DNA of 34,117 bases from positions 1-34,117 of the forward strand of contig CAYFIR010000067.1 of the NCBI GenBank assembly GCA_964343195.1, given 5' to 3'. The DNA comes from CAYVAP01 sp964343195 (GTDB taxonomy: Bacteria; Bacteroidota; Bacteroidia; J057). The notes beneath the pieces were generated by a model. That model was not told where the DNA came from. It saw only the letters and a list, made by a program, of their open reading frames with translations, and searched no databases. The position numbers and the translations under genes were made by a program. Shown here piece after piece: positions 16,496-24,951 of the stretch (its first letter is position 1; each line of letters opens with the position of its first letter).

Positions 16496-18232
16496 TTACT
16501 GCTTCATAACCTTGAAGGTCTGGGCCTGAGCACCAGCCTTAACAGTCACAAAGTACATACCGGCAGGCTGCTCAGCGATGCTGATTTCCTGCTCGATGCT
16601 TCCAGCTACTGGGCGCACCTCGGTGTTGTAGATCACGCGACCGTTCAGATCGAAAGCGAAAATCTGTACGTCAGTAGCAGTTACTTCGCTAGCTACTACG
16701 GTAATCATGCCCTGTGCAGGGTTAGGATAAACCTGAGCCGCATTAAATACTTGCTCCTTAACGCTGGTTACAGCAGGATCAAGGAATCCATACAGGTCAA
16801 GAGCTGTCCATCCAAGGGCCCAGAATTCGTCGCCGAATGGAGAGAAAGCACCCTTGTAGTTTACTGCATCGAAGAAGGTTGAGTCATAGACACCCAGGTC
16901 CAGGTCTGACATTGCTGCAGAAGCAAGTGGACGAGGATCCAGGGACTGAGAAGCGTTGTTGGCACGAGCGTTGGCATCTACACTGGCAAATCCCGGATCA
17001 ACATATACGTTGTTACCCGCGACCAGGATAGAGTCCATGATTTCTTCAGCACGAACGGCAGCAGCTTCTTCAGCTACGGAATCAGCTTCAGCGAAACCAG
17101 CAGCCTCTCCACGAGAAGCAGCAGTCAGGTCAGAGCCACCCAAGCCGAAGAAGATGTTGTTTTTAAGTTGCAGATCACCAACCTGAGCACGACGGGCGCT
17201 GTACTCGGTAGCACCATCACGGATCTCGATAGCTACACCACGTCCAAAATCGGTGTAGATGTTATTGTGGAAGTATCCACCAGCATTGTCGCGAATACGC
17301 ATCACACGGTCACCTTCTCCAGGAGCTGGGCCTATGATAGTAGCGTTTACTATTTGAGGGATAGCGAAAGGAGAACCGTCTTCCGGGGAAGTACCACCGT
17401 CAAATTCACCACCTTCTCCACCGCCTTCGCTGCGCTGAATTGCAAACCAGAACTGACCTTTTCCACGAAAACCCTGATCGTAGTCAAAGCAGTCATCACC
17501 TACGAAAGCAGAGATCAGGTGCTTGCCATCAACAGTTCCTCCGAACCACTCGAATCCATCATCCTGGTTAGCGAACACTTCTACATAGTCAATGGTAGTA
17601 GCGCTACCAACAGCACCAAGGGTCAAACCGTTGATCTCATTGTCCTGGCCCAGCAGGCTACCACCGTGACGGATGGATACGTACTTGAGGATACCAGAAT
17701 CATCGGCATCGTTGCAGTTACCATTGGCATCTTCTCCGTAGCGAGCACGAGTCTCAAAGCTAGGGATACCTTCGATCTGCTGCACACCAGGATCAGTATT
17801 CAGGCAAGCATTACCCAGAATGATTACCCCACCCCATAGATTGTTCTGGAAGGCGGTCACGTCGGTGATATCGTTCAGGTCTACATCCGCTGAACTGGTA
17901 AAAATAATGGGATCAGTGGCTGTACCTTCAGCCTTGATGTATCCACCCTGTGCTACGATCAGTGCAGAAGCATCATCACGAGTGGTATCTGATCCGGTCT
18001 GAGAACCATCTGTAGGCTCTTCCAAACCACGGATTACTACTCCAGGCTCGATGACCAACGTGTCACCAGATTCGACAAATACATATCCGTCAAGGAAGTA
18101 ATCAGTACCTGCTGTCCAGGTGATAGTCTCATTAGTGTTAGGATCCACTCCCACACTGTTGCGCAGGGTGTCCTGAGCGGTAGCGCTTCCTATAAGCAGG
18201 ATTGCTACGATAAGTGCATAGAAATTACGCAT
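16496..18232 (-). CDS. T9SS-sorted secreted beta-helix-type protein
   Basis: A 578-residue secreted protein. It has a signal peptide (MRNFYALIVAILLIGSATAQ) and a C-terminal type A sorting domain (about 500-578: VYPNPAQGMITV, FDLNGRVIYN, QPAGMYFVTV, FKVMKQ), so it should cross the outer membrane by the type IX system and be anchored or released. The body has repeated short strands (VFVESGDTLVIEPGVVIRG, GYIKAEGTATDPIIFTSS, WGGVIILGNA, KYVSIRHGG, DYVEVFANQDDGFEWFGG) consistent with a right-handed parallel beta-helix. Relatives in Bacteroidota are often encoded next to a TonB-dependent receptor, as here: the receptor lies 236 bases upstream on the same strand. Its upstream region shares phased repeats with that receptor. 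Ligand unknown. Confidence 0.88.
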   Translation of the reverse strand: MRNFYALIVAILLIGSATAQDTLRNSVGVDPNTNETITWTAGTDYFLDGYVFVESGDTLVIEPGVVIRGLEEPTDGSQTGSDTTRDDASALIVAQGGYIKAEGTATDPIIFTSSADVDLNDITDVTAFQNNLWGGVIILGNACLNTDPGVQQIEGIPSFETRARYGEDANGNCNDADDSGILKYVSIRHGGSLLGQDNEINGLTLGAVGSATTIDYVEVFANQDDGFEWFGGTVDGKHLISAFVGDDCFDYDQGFRGKGQFWFAIQRSEGGGEGGEFDGGTSPEDGSPFAIPQIVNATIIGPAPGEGDRVMRIRDNAGGYFHNNIYTDFGRGVAIEIRDGATEYSARRAQVGDLQLKNNIFFGLGGSDLTAASRGEAAGFAEADSVAEEAAAVRAEEIMDSILVAGNNVYVDPGFASVDANARANNASQSLDPRPLASAAMSDLDLGVYDSTFFDAVNYKGAFSPFGDEFWALGWTALDLYGFLDPAVTSVKEQVFNAAQVYPNPAQGMITVVASEVTATDVQIFAFDLNGRVIYNTEVRPVAGSIEQEISIAEQPAGMYFVTVKAGAQAQTFKVMKQ

Positions 18233-18323
18233 AAAAAGTCTTTTGAGTTTTGGTAATGAGTCGTGAAAAGCTCAGATGGCTTCGAATTGGCGGCAAGGTA
18301 TAATGGCCTTGTTAAGTCAGTAT

Positions 18324-18374
18324 TACCCAAATCCTACCCAATTTTGATGTTTTCCCTACCTCAATGTTATGTCC
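18324..18374 (-). promoter_or_regulatory. 11-bp-phased direct repeats upstream of the T9SS gene
   Basis: On the plus strand TACCCAA occurs at 18324-18330 and again at 18335-18341 (7-bp units, 4-bp spacer). In the same phase TACCTCA lies at 18357 and TATGTCC at 18368. The block sits about 92-142 bases before the ATG. An 11-bp period with 7-bp units and 4-bp spacers is the geometry of PhoB/OmpR-type response-regulator sites. A TATACCTTG at 18294-18302 (minus) could be the -7 element. Confidence 0.5.
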
Positions 18375-18392
18375 TTCATACAGTTTCTTAAC

Positions 18393-18421
18393 AAAGAAAA
18401 AGGGTGCAAAGGAATCACCCT
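18393..18421 (-). terminator. possible terminator after the TonB-dependent receptor
   Basis: On the minus strand AGGGTG (18421-18416) and CACCCT (18406-18401) form a 6-bp stem with a 9-base loop, followed by TTTTCTTT. It lies about 50 bases past the receptor stop. The short stem makes termination probably partial. Confidence 0.5.
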
Positions 18422-18468
18422 CACACCCTGTACCAAAATTCAGAAATATGTCAATTAAACCTAGCTCT

Positions 18469-21423
18469 TTAGCGAATGTTGTAAGATAAGCTCAGAGAGA
18501 AGCTTCTTCCCCGCCGCCCTTCACTGCTAAATAGATATTCCTGGTCATCGAAAGCTCCTGCTTCAAGTCCCATAATTTCCGGAGTCAGGGTGGTAGTAGA
18601 GATATACTCGGGATTGAGTAGGTTATTAGCGCGGAAGCGAAGTGAGAAACGCTCTCCAATTCGCTTGGAAACGGAGAAGTTCATCAGTCCTCGTGGCTGC
18701 TCATATGCGTCGAGTGAGCTGTTTCCTCCAGTAGCAATCAGGCGTGGGCCGAAGATGTTGTAACTAAGGCTGGCCGTCAAACCACTAACCGGCTCGCTGT
18801 ACATTAGTTCAGCATTCACTACATAGGGAGACTGGGAATACATCGGGCGCGTATCGGACAGACCCGGGAATGCTGCACGGCGGGTAGAAAGCTCCCCCTG
18901 AACCAGATTTACTGCTGATCGAATCAGGGATACGTTACCGTTGATATACAGGTCTTTCAACGCAGGAGAAATAAACTCAAAGCTTTGCTTTACCTCGAAC
19001 TCCAATCCATAAACCAGGCCATCATCCAGATTCTCATAGGTAAATACCGGGTTTTGTTGGATGGTATCAGGAACTCTGAAAATAGGGTCCTGAAAACGTT
19101 TTGCAAATGCACTAACCGAGATCAGTTTTCCAAGGCCATTGTACCATTCCCAGCGTAAGTCATAGTTATCGATAAGGGTTCTGGTCAGATCAGGGTTTCC
19201 CTCTTCAGCAAAGTCACCCAGGAAGTCAATATACACGATCTCGGCCAGTTCGCGGAATGCCGGACGAGCCAGAGTCCGGGAATAACCGGCACGAAGGTTC
19301 ATATCAGAAGTAACTTTGTAAATCAGGTTACCTGAAGGCAATAGGTCACGGTACTCCTTGTTCACAACCTGATTATCTCTTGCAGTAGCTAGCAGATTTT
19401 GTTGGCTTTGTTCATAGCGAACACCTCCTATCAGATTGAGCCTGGCCCCTAATGGCAGGTCAACCATTGCATAGCCAGCGTAAACGTCCTGGTGGCCTCT
19501 GTACTGATCTTCTGAGGCCCTGATTTCATTTTCAAACAATATGATTCCGTAGTCTGGAGAAGCGACCTTTATGAATCTACCAGTATTTGGATCGCGCTGA
19601 GGAATGGAGTCTACGCCGACTATTCCTGAGTTTTCAGAAGTAAACAGGGTCGTCGGATCCCCATCCCAGTTTATATTGGCTACAGCCTCATCCAGTTGAT
19701 CTCCACCGTAATCAAATACTCTCTGCTGGTACTCACGCTGTTTTGTTGTATAAGCTCCTCCTACTTTTATCATTCCCTTACGCCCGGCAAGTTCAAAATC
19801 ATAGGTGAGGTTCAATTTCAGATCGTCGCTCTGATCATTCAGGTTACGAAAATAACGCTGAGAAATCAACTGCTCTGACTGATCAAATCCGTACCCGATA
19901 TCTTCCGGGTCGCTATCATCTACGTAGTTTGAAATGAAGCGCTGGTCTGGCTGATTCTGGATTGTGAATGCGCGAGAGGCAATCCAGTCTATAGTCACAG
20001 GTCCAAACTTATGCTCGCCATTTACCTGAAATACATCCAGGTTTCGCTCAAAGTAATTAACAGAGCGGGACTCGACTATGGGCAGGGTATTGCTATCGTC
20101 CTCACCGCGTAGATACCGCGCCTCGCTAGAACCACTCTGGTTGTGCATGTAGTTAAAGGAAACTTTATTGGAAGGGCCCACCATCAGGCTTACGCGGCCC
20201 ATTCCACCCCAAAGTACATCATGCGAACTGCGAGCACGAGTGTCATAGCGCTGTTGCTGCCCCAGCCGCTGATCGGTAGGGCCTGAAATTGTAAAAAGGG
20301 CGTTTCCGCCTTCATCGGTATAATCATACTCATTGCGATATGAAAGACTGCCAATTACACCGAGTTTTACTTTACTCCCAAAGGCAAACTGATTTCCAGC
20401 AGAAATCTGATAATTCTGATCCAGAAAGGAGCTTGACATAGTCGGATATAAAGGGGCCTGAAAAGCCTTTACACCTGCATCCAATCGCTCTGCCATCTCA
20501 AAATCAGTATTGCTAATGTTGTCTGGTAAAAAGCTACCGGACTCCCCAATTATTTCTGGAATCTCTCTTAGCCCATTGTCATACCCTAGCCAATCAGTTT
20601 CACTGCTGACATCGGTGAGAAAATCATCCCTTAGGCTAGCATTGGTATTATACCCCATGGAAGCTGATACATTCAGCGTAAAGCGATCAGGGAAGTCTTT
20701 AGTCTGAACATCGATCAAGCCACCGGTAAAGTTTCCAGGCAGATCTGGTGTAAAGTTTTTGTACACCACCACATTATCTATGAGATTTGATGGAAAGATA
20801 TCCATCTGGACGGTGTTACGACTTGGGTCAAGGCTAGGCAGACTAGCTCCGTTCAACATGGTCTGGGAATAGCGATCCCCCAATCCACGCACATACACGT
20901 ACTTCCCATCCTGAACAGTAACTCCTACAACTCGCTGCATCGCGGCTGCGACATTGGCATCACCTGTACGCTGTACCAGGTCAAAAGTAACCCCGTCAAT
21001 GGAGTTGATAGAACTTTTTTTCCGCTGGTCAAAAGCCACTTCAGAAGCAGCACTTGTTTTCGCTGTAATAGTTACCTCCAGGTCTTCGCGGACTGCCATC
21101 TCGGGGAACATCAGGGTTTGAACCGTCTCAATATTTCCTCCGGTTACGATGATTTCAGAAGTGTCGGTAACGTAAGAGATGTAAGAGGTTAGCAGTTGAT
21201 AGGTGCCGGGGGCAACCTTGATCGTGTAGGCACCTTCGAGGTCTGTGTAGGCACCTCCCTTGACTGCTGTTCCATCGATCAGACGCACTGTAGATCCCAT
21301 CAGGACCTCTCCATTGCTCCCATCGACAACCTTACCACGGATAGTTCCCGTTTGGGCGAATGCCTGCACTCCAATGATTAGAGCGGCAAATAGTAGTGAT
21401 AGCTTTTTTATCAGATTATTCAT
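18469..21423 (-). CDS. TonB-dependent outer-membrane receptor with CarboxypepD-like N-domain
   Basis: A 984-residue outer-membrane receptor. It has a signal peptide (MNNLIKKLSLLFAALIIGVQAFAQ), a carboxypeptidase-regulatory-like domain (about 25-110: GTIRGKVVDGSNGEVLMGSTVRL), a plug (about 140-235: MQRVVGVTVQDGKYVYVRGLGDRYSQTMLNG) and a 22-strand-type barrel with the usual C-terminal aromatic strand region. The substrate would be imported with TonB-ExbBD energy. No SusD-like partner is adjacent; instead a T9SS-secreted protein follows. I chose the ATG at 21423 because it begins directly at the signal peptide; a start at 21474 would add 17 residues without signal character. Upstream are phased repeats shared with the downstream partner. 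Substrate unknown. Confidence 0.93.
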   Translation of the reverse strand: MNNLIKKLSLLFAALIIGVQAFAQTGTIRGKVVDGSNGEVLMGSTVRLIDGTAVKGGAYTDLEGAYTIKVAPGTYQLLTSYISYVTDTSEIIVTGGNIETVQTLMFPEMAVREDLEVTITAKTSAASEVAFDQRKKSSINSIDGVTFDLVQRTGDANVAAAMQRVVGVTVQDGKYVYVRGLGDRYSQTMLNGASLPSLDPSRNTVQMDIFPSNLIDNVVVYKNFTPDLPGNFTGGLIDVQTKDFPDRFTLNVSASMGYNTNASLRDDFLTDVSSETDWLGYDNGLREIPEIIGESGSFLPDNISNTDFEMAERLDAGVKAFQAPLYPTMSSSFLDQNYQISAGNQFAFGSKVKLGVIGSLSYRNEYDYTDEGGNALFTISGPTDQRLGQQQRYDTRARSSHDVLWGGMGRVSLMVGPSNKVSFNYMHNQSGSSEARYLRGEDDSNTLPIVESRSVNYFERNLDVFQVNGEHKFGPVTIDWIASRAFTIQNQPDQRFISNYVDDSDPEDIGYGFDQSEQLISQRYFRNLNDQSDDLKLNLTYDFELAGRKGMIKVGGAYTTKQREYQQRVFDYGGDQLDEAVANINWDGDPTTLFTSENSGIVGVDSIPQRDPNTGRFIKVASPDYGIILFENEIRASEDQYRGHQDVYAGYAMVDLPLGARLNLIGGVRYEQSQQNLLATARDNQVVNKEYRDLLPSGNLIYKVTSDMNLRAGYSRTLARPAFRELAEIVYIDFLGDFAEEGNPDLTRTLIDNYDLRWEWYNGLGKLISVSAFAKRFQDPIFRVPDTIQQNPVFTYENLDDGLVYGLEFEVKQSFEFISPALKDLYINGNVSLIRSAVNLVQGELSTRRAAFPGLSDTRPMYSQSPYVVNAELMYSEPVSGLTASLSYNIFGPRLIATGGNSSLDAYEQPRGLMNFSVSKRIGERFSLRFRANNLLNPEYISTTTLTPEIMGLEAGAFDDQEYLFSSEGRRGRSFSLSLSYNIR

Positions 21424-21742
21424 GTGAGGACATGTAAATTTGCCCGCAAAAAAGCGCATTACAGATAAACACAAACCAAGGGCTATTTTATCAAACGATT
21501 ATAATTACATTACCTTAATGTTACCCAACCTATATCCAAATACCACTCGTCACGAAACCATTCACCCAACTGAAACAACACTTGCTGCATTTAACCCAAA
21601 ATGGAATTTCCACAAAGAATGCCACCCACTCAATAAAAGGTGTCATTCACCCTCGTTTCGCTGCGGTTCATCCCATTTCTTAACATGCCGGATATTATAG
21701 GAGCCCTTTTTGCGTATTGGTTAATACATAATGTTAATCATC
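21424..21742. other. divergent promoter region
   Basis: These 319 bases between the receptor (minus) and the small secreted protein (plus) contain no gene I can support. They are AT-rich, hold the phased repeat block at 21511-21539 and, outside it, show no clear TAnnTTTG box for either gene except TAAATTTG on the plus strand near 21431. Confidence 0.5.
21511..21539 (-). promoter_or_regulatory. 11-bp-phased direct repeats upstream of the TonB-dependent receptor
   Basis: Three 7-bp units with 4-bp spacers on the plus strand: TACCTTA (21511-21517), TACCCAA (21522-21528) and TATCCAA (21533-21539), about 88-116 bases before the receptor ATG. The same units, period and distance are seen before the downstream T9SS gene; TACCTTAATGTTA here and TACCTCAATGTTA there differ at one base. 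Confidence 0.55.
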
Positions 21743-22195
21743 ATGAGACTCATCGTTCTTATCGCCCTGCTCCTACCTCTTTCCTGGCTGTCAGCCCAGT
21801 CAGATTCCAACCATTATTCTCACCGCAACCGCAGTGGGAGTGAAATCGCCCGGCCTACAGAAAGCCTTCGGACCAGTTATCAGCGCAAAGAAGCCCAGTT
21901 ACAAGGGCTCCTTTCGGTTTATGGCTCGCTAAGTGATGCCGAGCAGGAAAACGCAGCACGGGAAGCCAGAACTCTGCTATATGAAATGTTTGATATCTCA
22001 ATCGAGGAAAAACGCCAGGAAGCCATGGCCCTAAAAGCCAGAGTAGATCTGATGGAAGGCAATCCAGAATACCAGGACCGTGCCGACGAGTTACAGCGAC
22101 TCCGCGAGCAAATTGAAAAAATAGAAAGCAATCTCAGGTACCGCGCTTCTTATCGCGAGCAGATCGTATCTCAGCGACTGGAAGAGTTGCTCTGA
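21743..22195 (+). CDS. small secreted coiled-coil protein
   Basis: A 150-residue protein with a signal peptide (MRLIVLIALLLPLSWLSAQ) followed by a polar region and a long helical segment (about 45-150) rich in Glu, Arg, Gln and Leu, which suggests an antiparallel coiled coil (EEKRQEAMALKARVDLMEG, RADELQRLREQIEKIESNL). It should be periplasmic. An in-frame ATG at 21731 would add MLII; I prefer 21743 because Arg follows Met directly, as in typical signal peptides. Family not recognised. It is convergent with the aromatic operon and shares a bidirectional terminator with it. Confidence 0.65.
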   Translation: MRLIVLIALLLPLSWLSAQSDSNHYSHRNRSGSEIARPTESLRTSYQRKEAQLQGLLSVYGSLSDAEQENAAREARTLLYEMFDISIEEKRQEAMALKARVDLMEGNPEYQDRADELQRLREQIEKIESNLRYRASYREQIVSQRLEELL

Positions 22196-22245
22196 TCTGA
22201 TACATTGTTCATTGTTCAATAATATTGACACACTGTAAAACACAA

Positions 22246-22281
22246 AACAGGATGCCTTCCGCTGTGGAATGGCATCCTGTT
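22246..22281. terminator. bidirectional intrinsic terminator
   Basis: AACAGGATGCC (22246-22256) pairs with GGCATCCTGTT (22271-22281), extended inward by TTCC/GGAA around a 5-base loop. On the plus strand CATTTTT follows; on the minus strand TTTTGTGTTTT follows if the A-T ends are counted as tail. It closes both the small secreted-protein gene and the five-gene aromatic operon. Confidence 0.88.
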
Positions 22282-22315
22282 CATTTTTAGGCGAGATAAT
22301 ACTCTCAACAGAATC

Positions 22316-23428
22316 TTAGGCGGTCTTTTCTTCTTCCTTCGCCTCATGAGCATTCATCACCTTGGTCTGGTGGCGGATGGACTCCTTGTGCACCATTTGT
22401 AGGATCTCGGTAATGATGTCCCGGCTGATATGCTTGCCTTCAGCGTAGGCTACCCGGTCCTCAATGATTTCGCTCCAGCGAGACGACTGAAGGATGGTGA
22501 TGTCATTCTCCTTCTTGTACTGTCCTATTTTCTCTGCGATTTCCATCCTGCGGCCTAACACATTGATGAGTTGATGGTCCAGGTCATCGATCTCCTCTCG
22601 GAGCAGTTCCAGCTGATTGCTAAGCTGTGGATTGTCGATTTCCATATGGCGATACACAAGGTTGGACATGATTTCACCGAGGGCCTCGGGTGTAACCTGC
22701 TGCTTGGCATCACTCAGGGCCTTGTCAGGGGTGACATGAGCTTCAATCATCAGACCATTAAAGTCCAGGTCCAGGGCCTTCTGGGATACGTCCTGGATCA
22801 GGTCGCGGGTTCCGCAGATGTGGCTGGGATCGCAAATCAGGGGCAGTTCAGGATGCGTACGCTTCAACTCGATGGGAATCTCCCACATTGGTTTGTTGCG
22901 GTAACGGGAGGGCTCGTAGGTAGAGAACCCACGGTGGATAGCCGCCAGTTTGGTAATCCCTGCCTGGTAGATGCGCTCAAATGCACCCATCCACAAACTC
23001 AAATCCGGGTTGACGGGATTTTTGATCATCACAGGAATGTCCACGCCTTCCAGGGCGTCGGCGATTTCCTGCACAGCAAATGGGTTGGTCGTAGTCCGGG
23101 CACCCAACCAAAGGATGTCCACACCATTGCGCAGGGCCTCGTAAACGTGCTTTACGTTGGCGACCTCTACACATACGGGTAGCCCGGTAGCCTTACCGGC
23201 TTCCTTGAGCCACTTGAGTCCGACAGTTCCCACTCCTTCAAAGCTGTTGGGGCGGGTACGTGGCTTCCAGATACCAGCACGGAGAATGTGAATATCGTGC
23301 TTGGCTACTCCCAGAGCGGTTTCCATTACCTGCTCTGGTGTTTCAGCGGAGCAGGGTCCGCTGATGTTGACCCGATCGCCCAGGCCCAGGCCCCATTCTC
23401 GCATGGGTACGATTTCTAGATGTTTCAT
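22316..23428 (-). CDS. aroG: bifunctional DAHP synthase / chorismate mutase
   Basis: A 370-residue fusion. The N-terminal part is a type I-beta 3-deoxy-7-phosphoheptulonate synthase (first step of the shikimate pathway: phosphoenolpyruvate plus erythrose 4-phosphate), with SGPCSAET (23-30), GIWKPRTRPNSF (52-63), MIKNPVNPDLSLW and CDPSHICGTRD. The C-terminal part (about 272-370) is an AroQ-type chorismate mutase: QLELLREEIDDLDHQLINVLGRRMEIAEKIGQYK. Fusion of the two lets prephenate or chorismate control flux, as known for this arrangement in Bacteroidota. I chose the ATG at 23428 (MKHLEIVPM); the longer frame to 23470 runs through 7-bp micro-repeats. Last gene of the aromatic operon. Confidence 0.95.
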   Translation of the reverse strand: MKHLEIVPMREWGLGLGDRVNISGPCSAETPEQVMETALGVAKHDIHILRAGIWKPRTRPNSFEGVGTVGLKWLKEAGKATGLPVCVEVANVKHVYEALRNGVDILWLGARTTTNPFAVQEIADALEGVDIPVMIKNPVNPDLSLWMGAFERIYQAGITKLAAIHRGFSTYEPSRYRNKPMWEIPIELKRTHPELPLICDPSHICGTRDLIQDVSQKALDLDFNGLMIEAHVTPDKALSDAKQQVTPEALGEIMSNLVYRHMEIDNPQLSNQLELLREEIDDLDHQLINVLGRRMEIAEKIGQYKKENDITILQSSRWSEIIEDRVAYAEGKHISRDIITEILQMVHKESIRHQTKVMNAHEAKEEEKTA

Positions 23429-23439
23429 AACAAATTCGG

Positions 23440-23476
23440 TGGTCAAGTGATCAGTGATCTTGGTGATCAATGATCG
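23440..23476 (-). repeat. TGATCAN micro-repeats before the DAHP synthase
   Basis: On the minus strand the leader of the DAHP synthase gene contains TTGATCA, AGATCAC, TGATCAC and TTGACCA in close succession, a degenerate 7-bp repeat. Related TGATCA/TGAACA units recur in the next two gaps of the operon. Confidence 0.5.
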
Positions 23477-23504
23477 ATTTAAGTAGTGGTGGGTTTCTAA
23501 TTGT

Positions 23505-23951
23505 TCAATGATTTTCTTCTTCTTCAGACAACCATTTGGGTAGGTTCAAATATTCGGTTGTATCCTCCTCAACTTTTAAGGAATATTGGTCACGAATACG
23601 TCCCATTTTTTTGAGAATTTTGAACAACATCCTTGAGACATCATCAGTCTCCCATAACAACTGATTGAATTCGTCTTCAGCTAGCAATTGAGTCTGGTAG
23701 AGAAGATTCAACCAATATTTGGTTTCAAGAGCCTCCCGATATGCGATAGAAATTTTAGCGGAGAAGTCAGCTCTGGAAATACCCCCCTGAGCTTCGGTAA
23801 TATTTGCTCCTATGGACGTCCCACTCCGTAGCAGTTGCCTCCCCAATTCATATTCTCCCTCATCATGCATTAACCTTCTTGCTGCCTTAACCATTTTCAC
23901 GCTTAAGGCAAAAGCTTTGTCTCCGACAATTGAGTTGGGTAATAATTTCAT
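23505..23951 (-). CDS. four-helix-bundle protein (23S rRNA intervening-sequence family)
   Basis: A 148-residue protein of the four-helix-bundle/S23 family, recognised by AFALSVKMVKAARRL, LGRQLLRSGTSIGANITEAQGG and YREALETKYWLNLL. Such genes were first found inside 23S rRNA intervening sequences and also occur free in Bacteroidota genomes; no molecular role is established that I know of. Here it lies inside the aromatic operon between tyrA and the DAHP synthase gene, with 7-bp micro-repeats in both flanking gaps. Its product has no obvious link to aromatic biosynthesis, so I infer a late insertion into the operon. Its stop codon lies in the string CATTGAACA, also seen at the aminotransferase stop. 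Confidence 0.88.
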   Translation of the reverse strand: MKLLPNSIVGDKAFALSVKMVKAARRLMHDEGEYELGRQLLRSGTSIGANITEAQGGISRADFSAKISIAYREALETKYWLNLLYQTQLLAEDEFNQLLWETDDVSRMLFKILKKMGRIRDQYSLKVEEDTTEYLNLPKWLSEEEENH

Positions 23952-23989
23952 ATCGAGTAGCAGTATTATAGTCTTATTCCTTCAACCGT

Positions 23990-24048
23990 ATGTGATCACT
24001 TTTGACCACCCCTGATCACGCTGATCACCCCATGTTCAATGATCACTG
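23990..24048 (-). repeat. GTGATCA micro-repeats between tyrA and the four-helix-bundle gene
   Basis: On the minus strand the gap holds TGATCATTGAACA, then GTGATCA, GTGATCA, GTGGTCA and GTGATCA spaced 9-11 bases apart. The tyrA stop codon TGA is the first base triplet of this array. Confidence 0.55.
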
Positions 24049-24885
24049 TAAAATCCTTTTAATCTCATTGGCCTCCTCCATGAGGCGGTACGTCTCATCA
24101 TAATTTCCATCCGCGATCAGGTCGCGGAAGTGCTGCATCTTGTCCAGATAGCTGTCCAGCACATCCACCAGGTTGTGTGAATTTTGCTGGTAAACGTCGC
24201 TCCACATTCGGGGAGAACTCTTGGCCAGTCGGGCAGTAGAAGCAAAACCACCTGAAGCCAGGTTGAAGATGTTGGCTTCACTTTTCTCCTTTTCCAGCAC
24301 GGTCAGAGCCAAAACAAAAGAACTGATGTGAGAAACATGGGAAACATATGCCGTGTGAAGGTCATGTTCCCTGCTATTCATATAGATCAGGCGCATGAAC
24401 AGGCTTTTCAGCAGACGCTCTGCCACCGATACGGCATCAGGATCGCTCTGGTCCCGATCGCAGATGATGCCCGCCTTGTCAAAAAACAGGTGGTTGATTG
24501 CCGCCTGGGGTCCGCTATACTCGGTACCCGCCATCGGGTGGGCCAGCACTGCCCTACCCCGCTGAGGATGGCCTGAGATCGCATTGGCAATTTCTGCTTT
24601 CGTGGATCCCATGTCCATTACCACGGCTCCTGGCCGGATCATATTCAGCACCTGCGGAAACAGGGCTACCGTTGCCCCAACCGGAACGGCCAGCACTACC
24701 ACGTCGGCCATCATGCATCCTTCCTGCATGGGCTTCACCTCATTGACCAGCCCAAGAGCAAGGGCCTTTTCCGCGTGGGAATCGTTGGCCTCGATCCCGA
24801 TCAGATGATCAGCGAAGCCATTGGCTCTCAAGTCTTTTGCCAGCGAACCACCTATCAGGCCCAGTCCGATAATTGTTACTACCAT
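24043..24885 (-). CDS. tyrA: prephenate dehydrogenase
   Basis: A 280-residue NAD(P)-dependent enzyme that oxidatively decarboxylates prephenate to 4-hydroxyphenylpyruvate in tyrosine synthesis. The Rossmann motif is IIGLGLIGGSLA (about 5-16). AHPMAGTEYSGP (about 110-121) and HVSHISS carry the catalytic histidine region of the family, and the helical dimerisation domain follows. No ACT domain is present, so feedback would act elsewhere. I chose the ATG at 24885 because it opens directly on the nucleotide-binding strand; the longer frame to 24936 is encoded by micro-repeats. Third gene of the aromatic operon, 60 bases after the aminotransferase stop. Confidence 0.93.
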   Translation of the reverse strand: MVVTIIGLGLIGGSLAKDLRANGFADHLIGIEANDSHAEKALALGLVNEVKPMQEGCMMADVVVLAVPVGATVALFPQVLNMIRPGAVVMDMGSTKAEIANAISGHPQRGRAVLAHPMAGTEYSGPQAAINHLFFDKAGIICDRDQSDPDAVSVAERLLKSLFMRLIYMNSREHDLHTAYVSHVSHISSFVLALTVLEKEKSEANIFNLASGGFASTARLAKSSPRMWSDVYQQNSHNLVDVLDSYLDKMQHFRDLIADGNYDETYRLMEEANEIKRILQ

Positions 24886-24893
24886 CTTTCCTC

Positions 24894-24951
24894 TGTGATC
24901 TGGGTGAACAGGGTGATCACCGTTCACCTTGTTCACCGTTCTTGTTCAATG
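24894..24951 (-). repeat. GGTGAAC/GGTGATC micro-repeats before tyrA
   Basis: On the minus strand the gap reads CATTGAACA, then GGTGAAC, GGTGAAC, GGTGATC and two related units before the tyrA ATG. The aminotransferase stop codon TGA is inside the first unit. Confidence 0.5.

Noticed and set aside
17168..17839. 223-codon plus-strand ORF opposite the T9SS-secreted protein
   Set aside because: Composition is Thr/Ser/Val-rich without a family pattern; the minus-strand protein has a signal peptide and a sorting domain.
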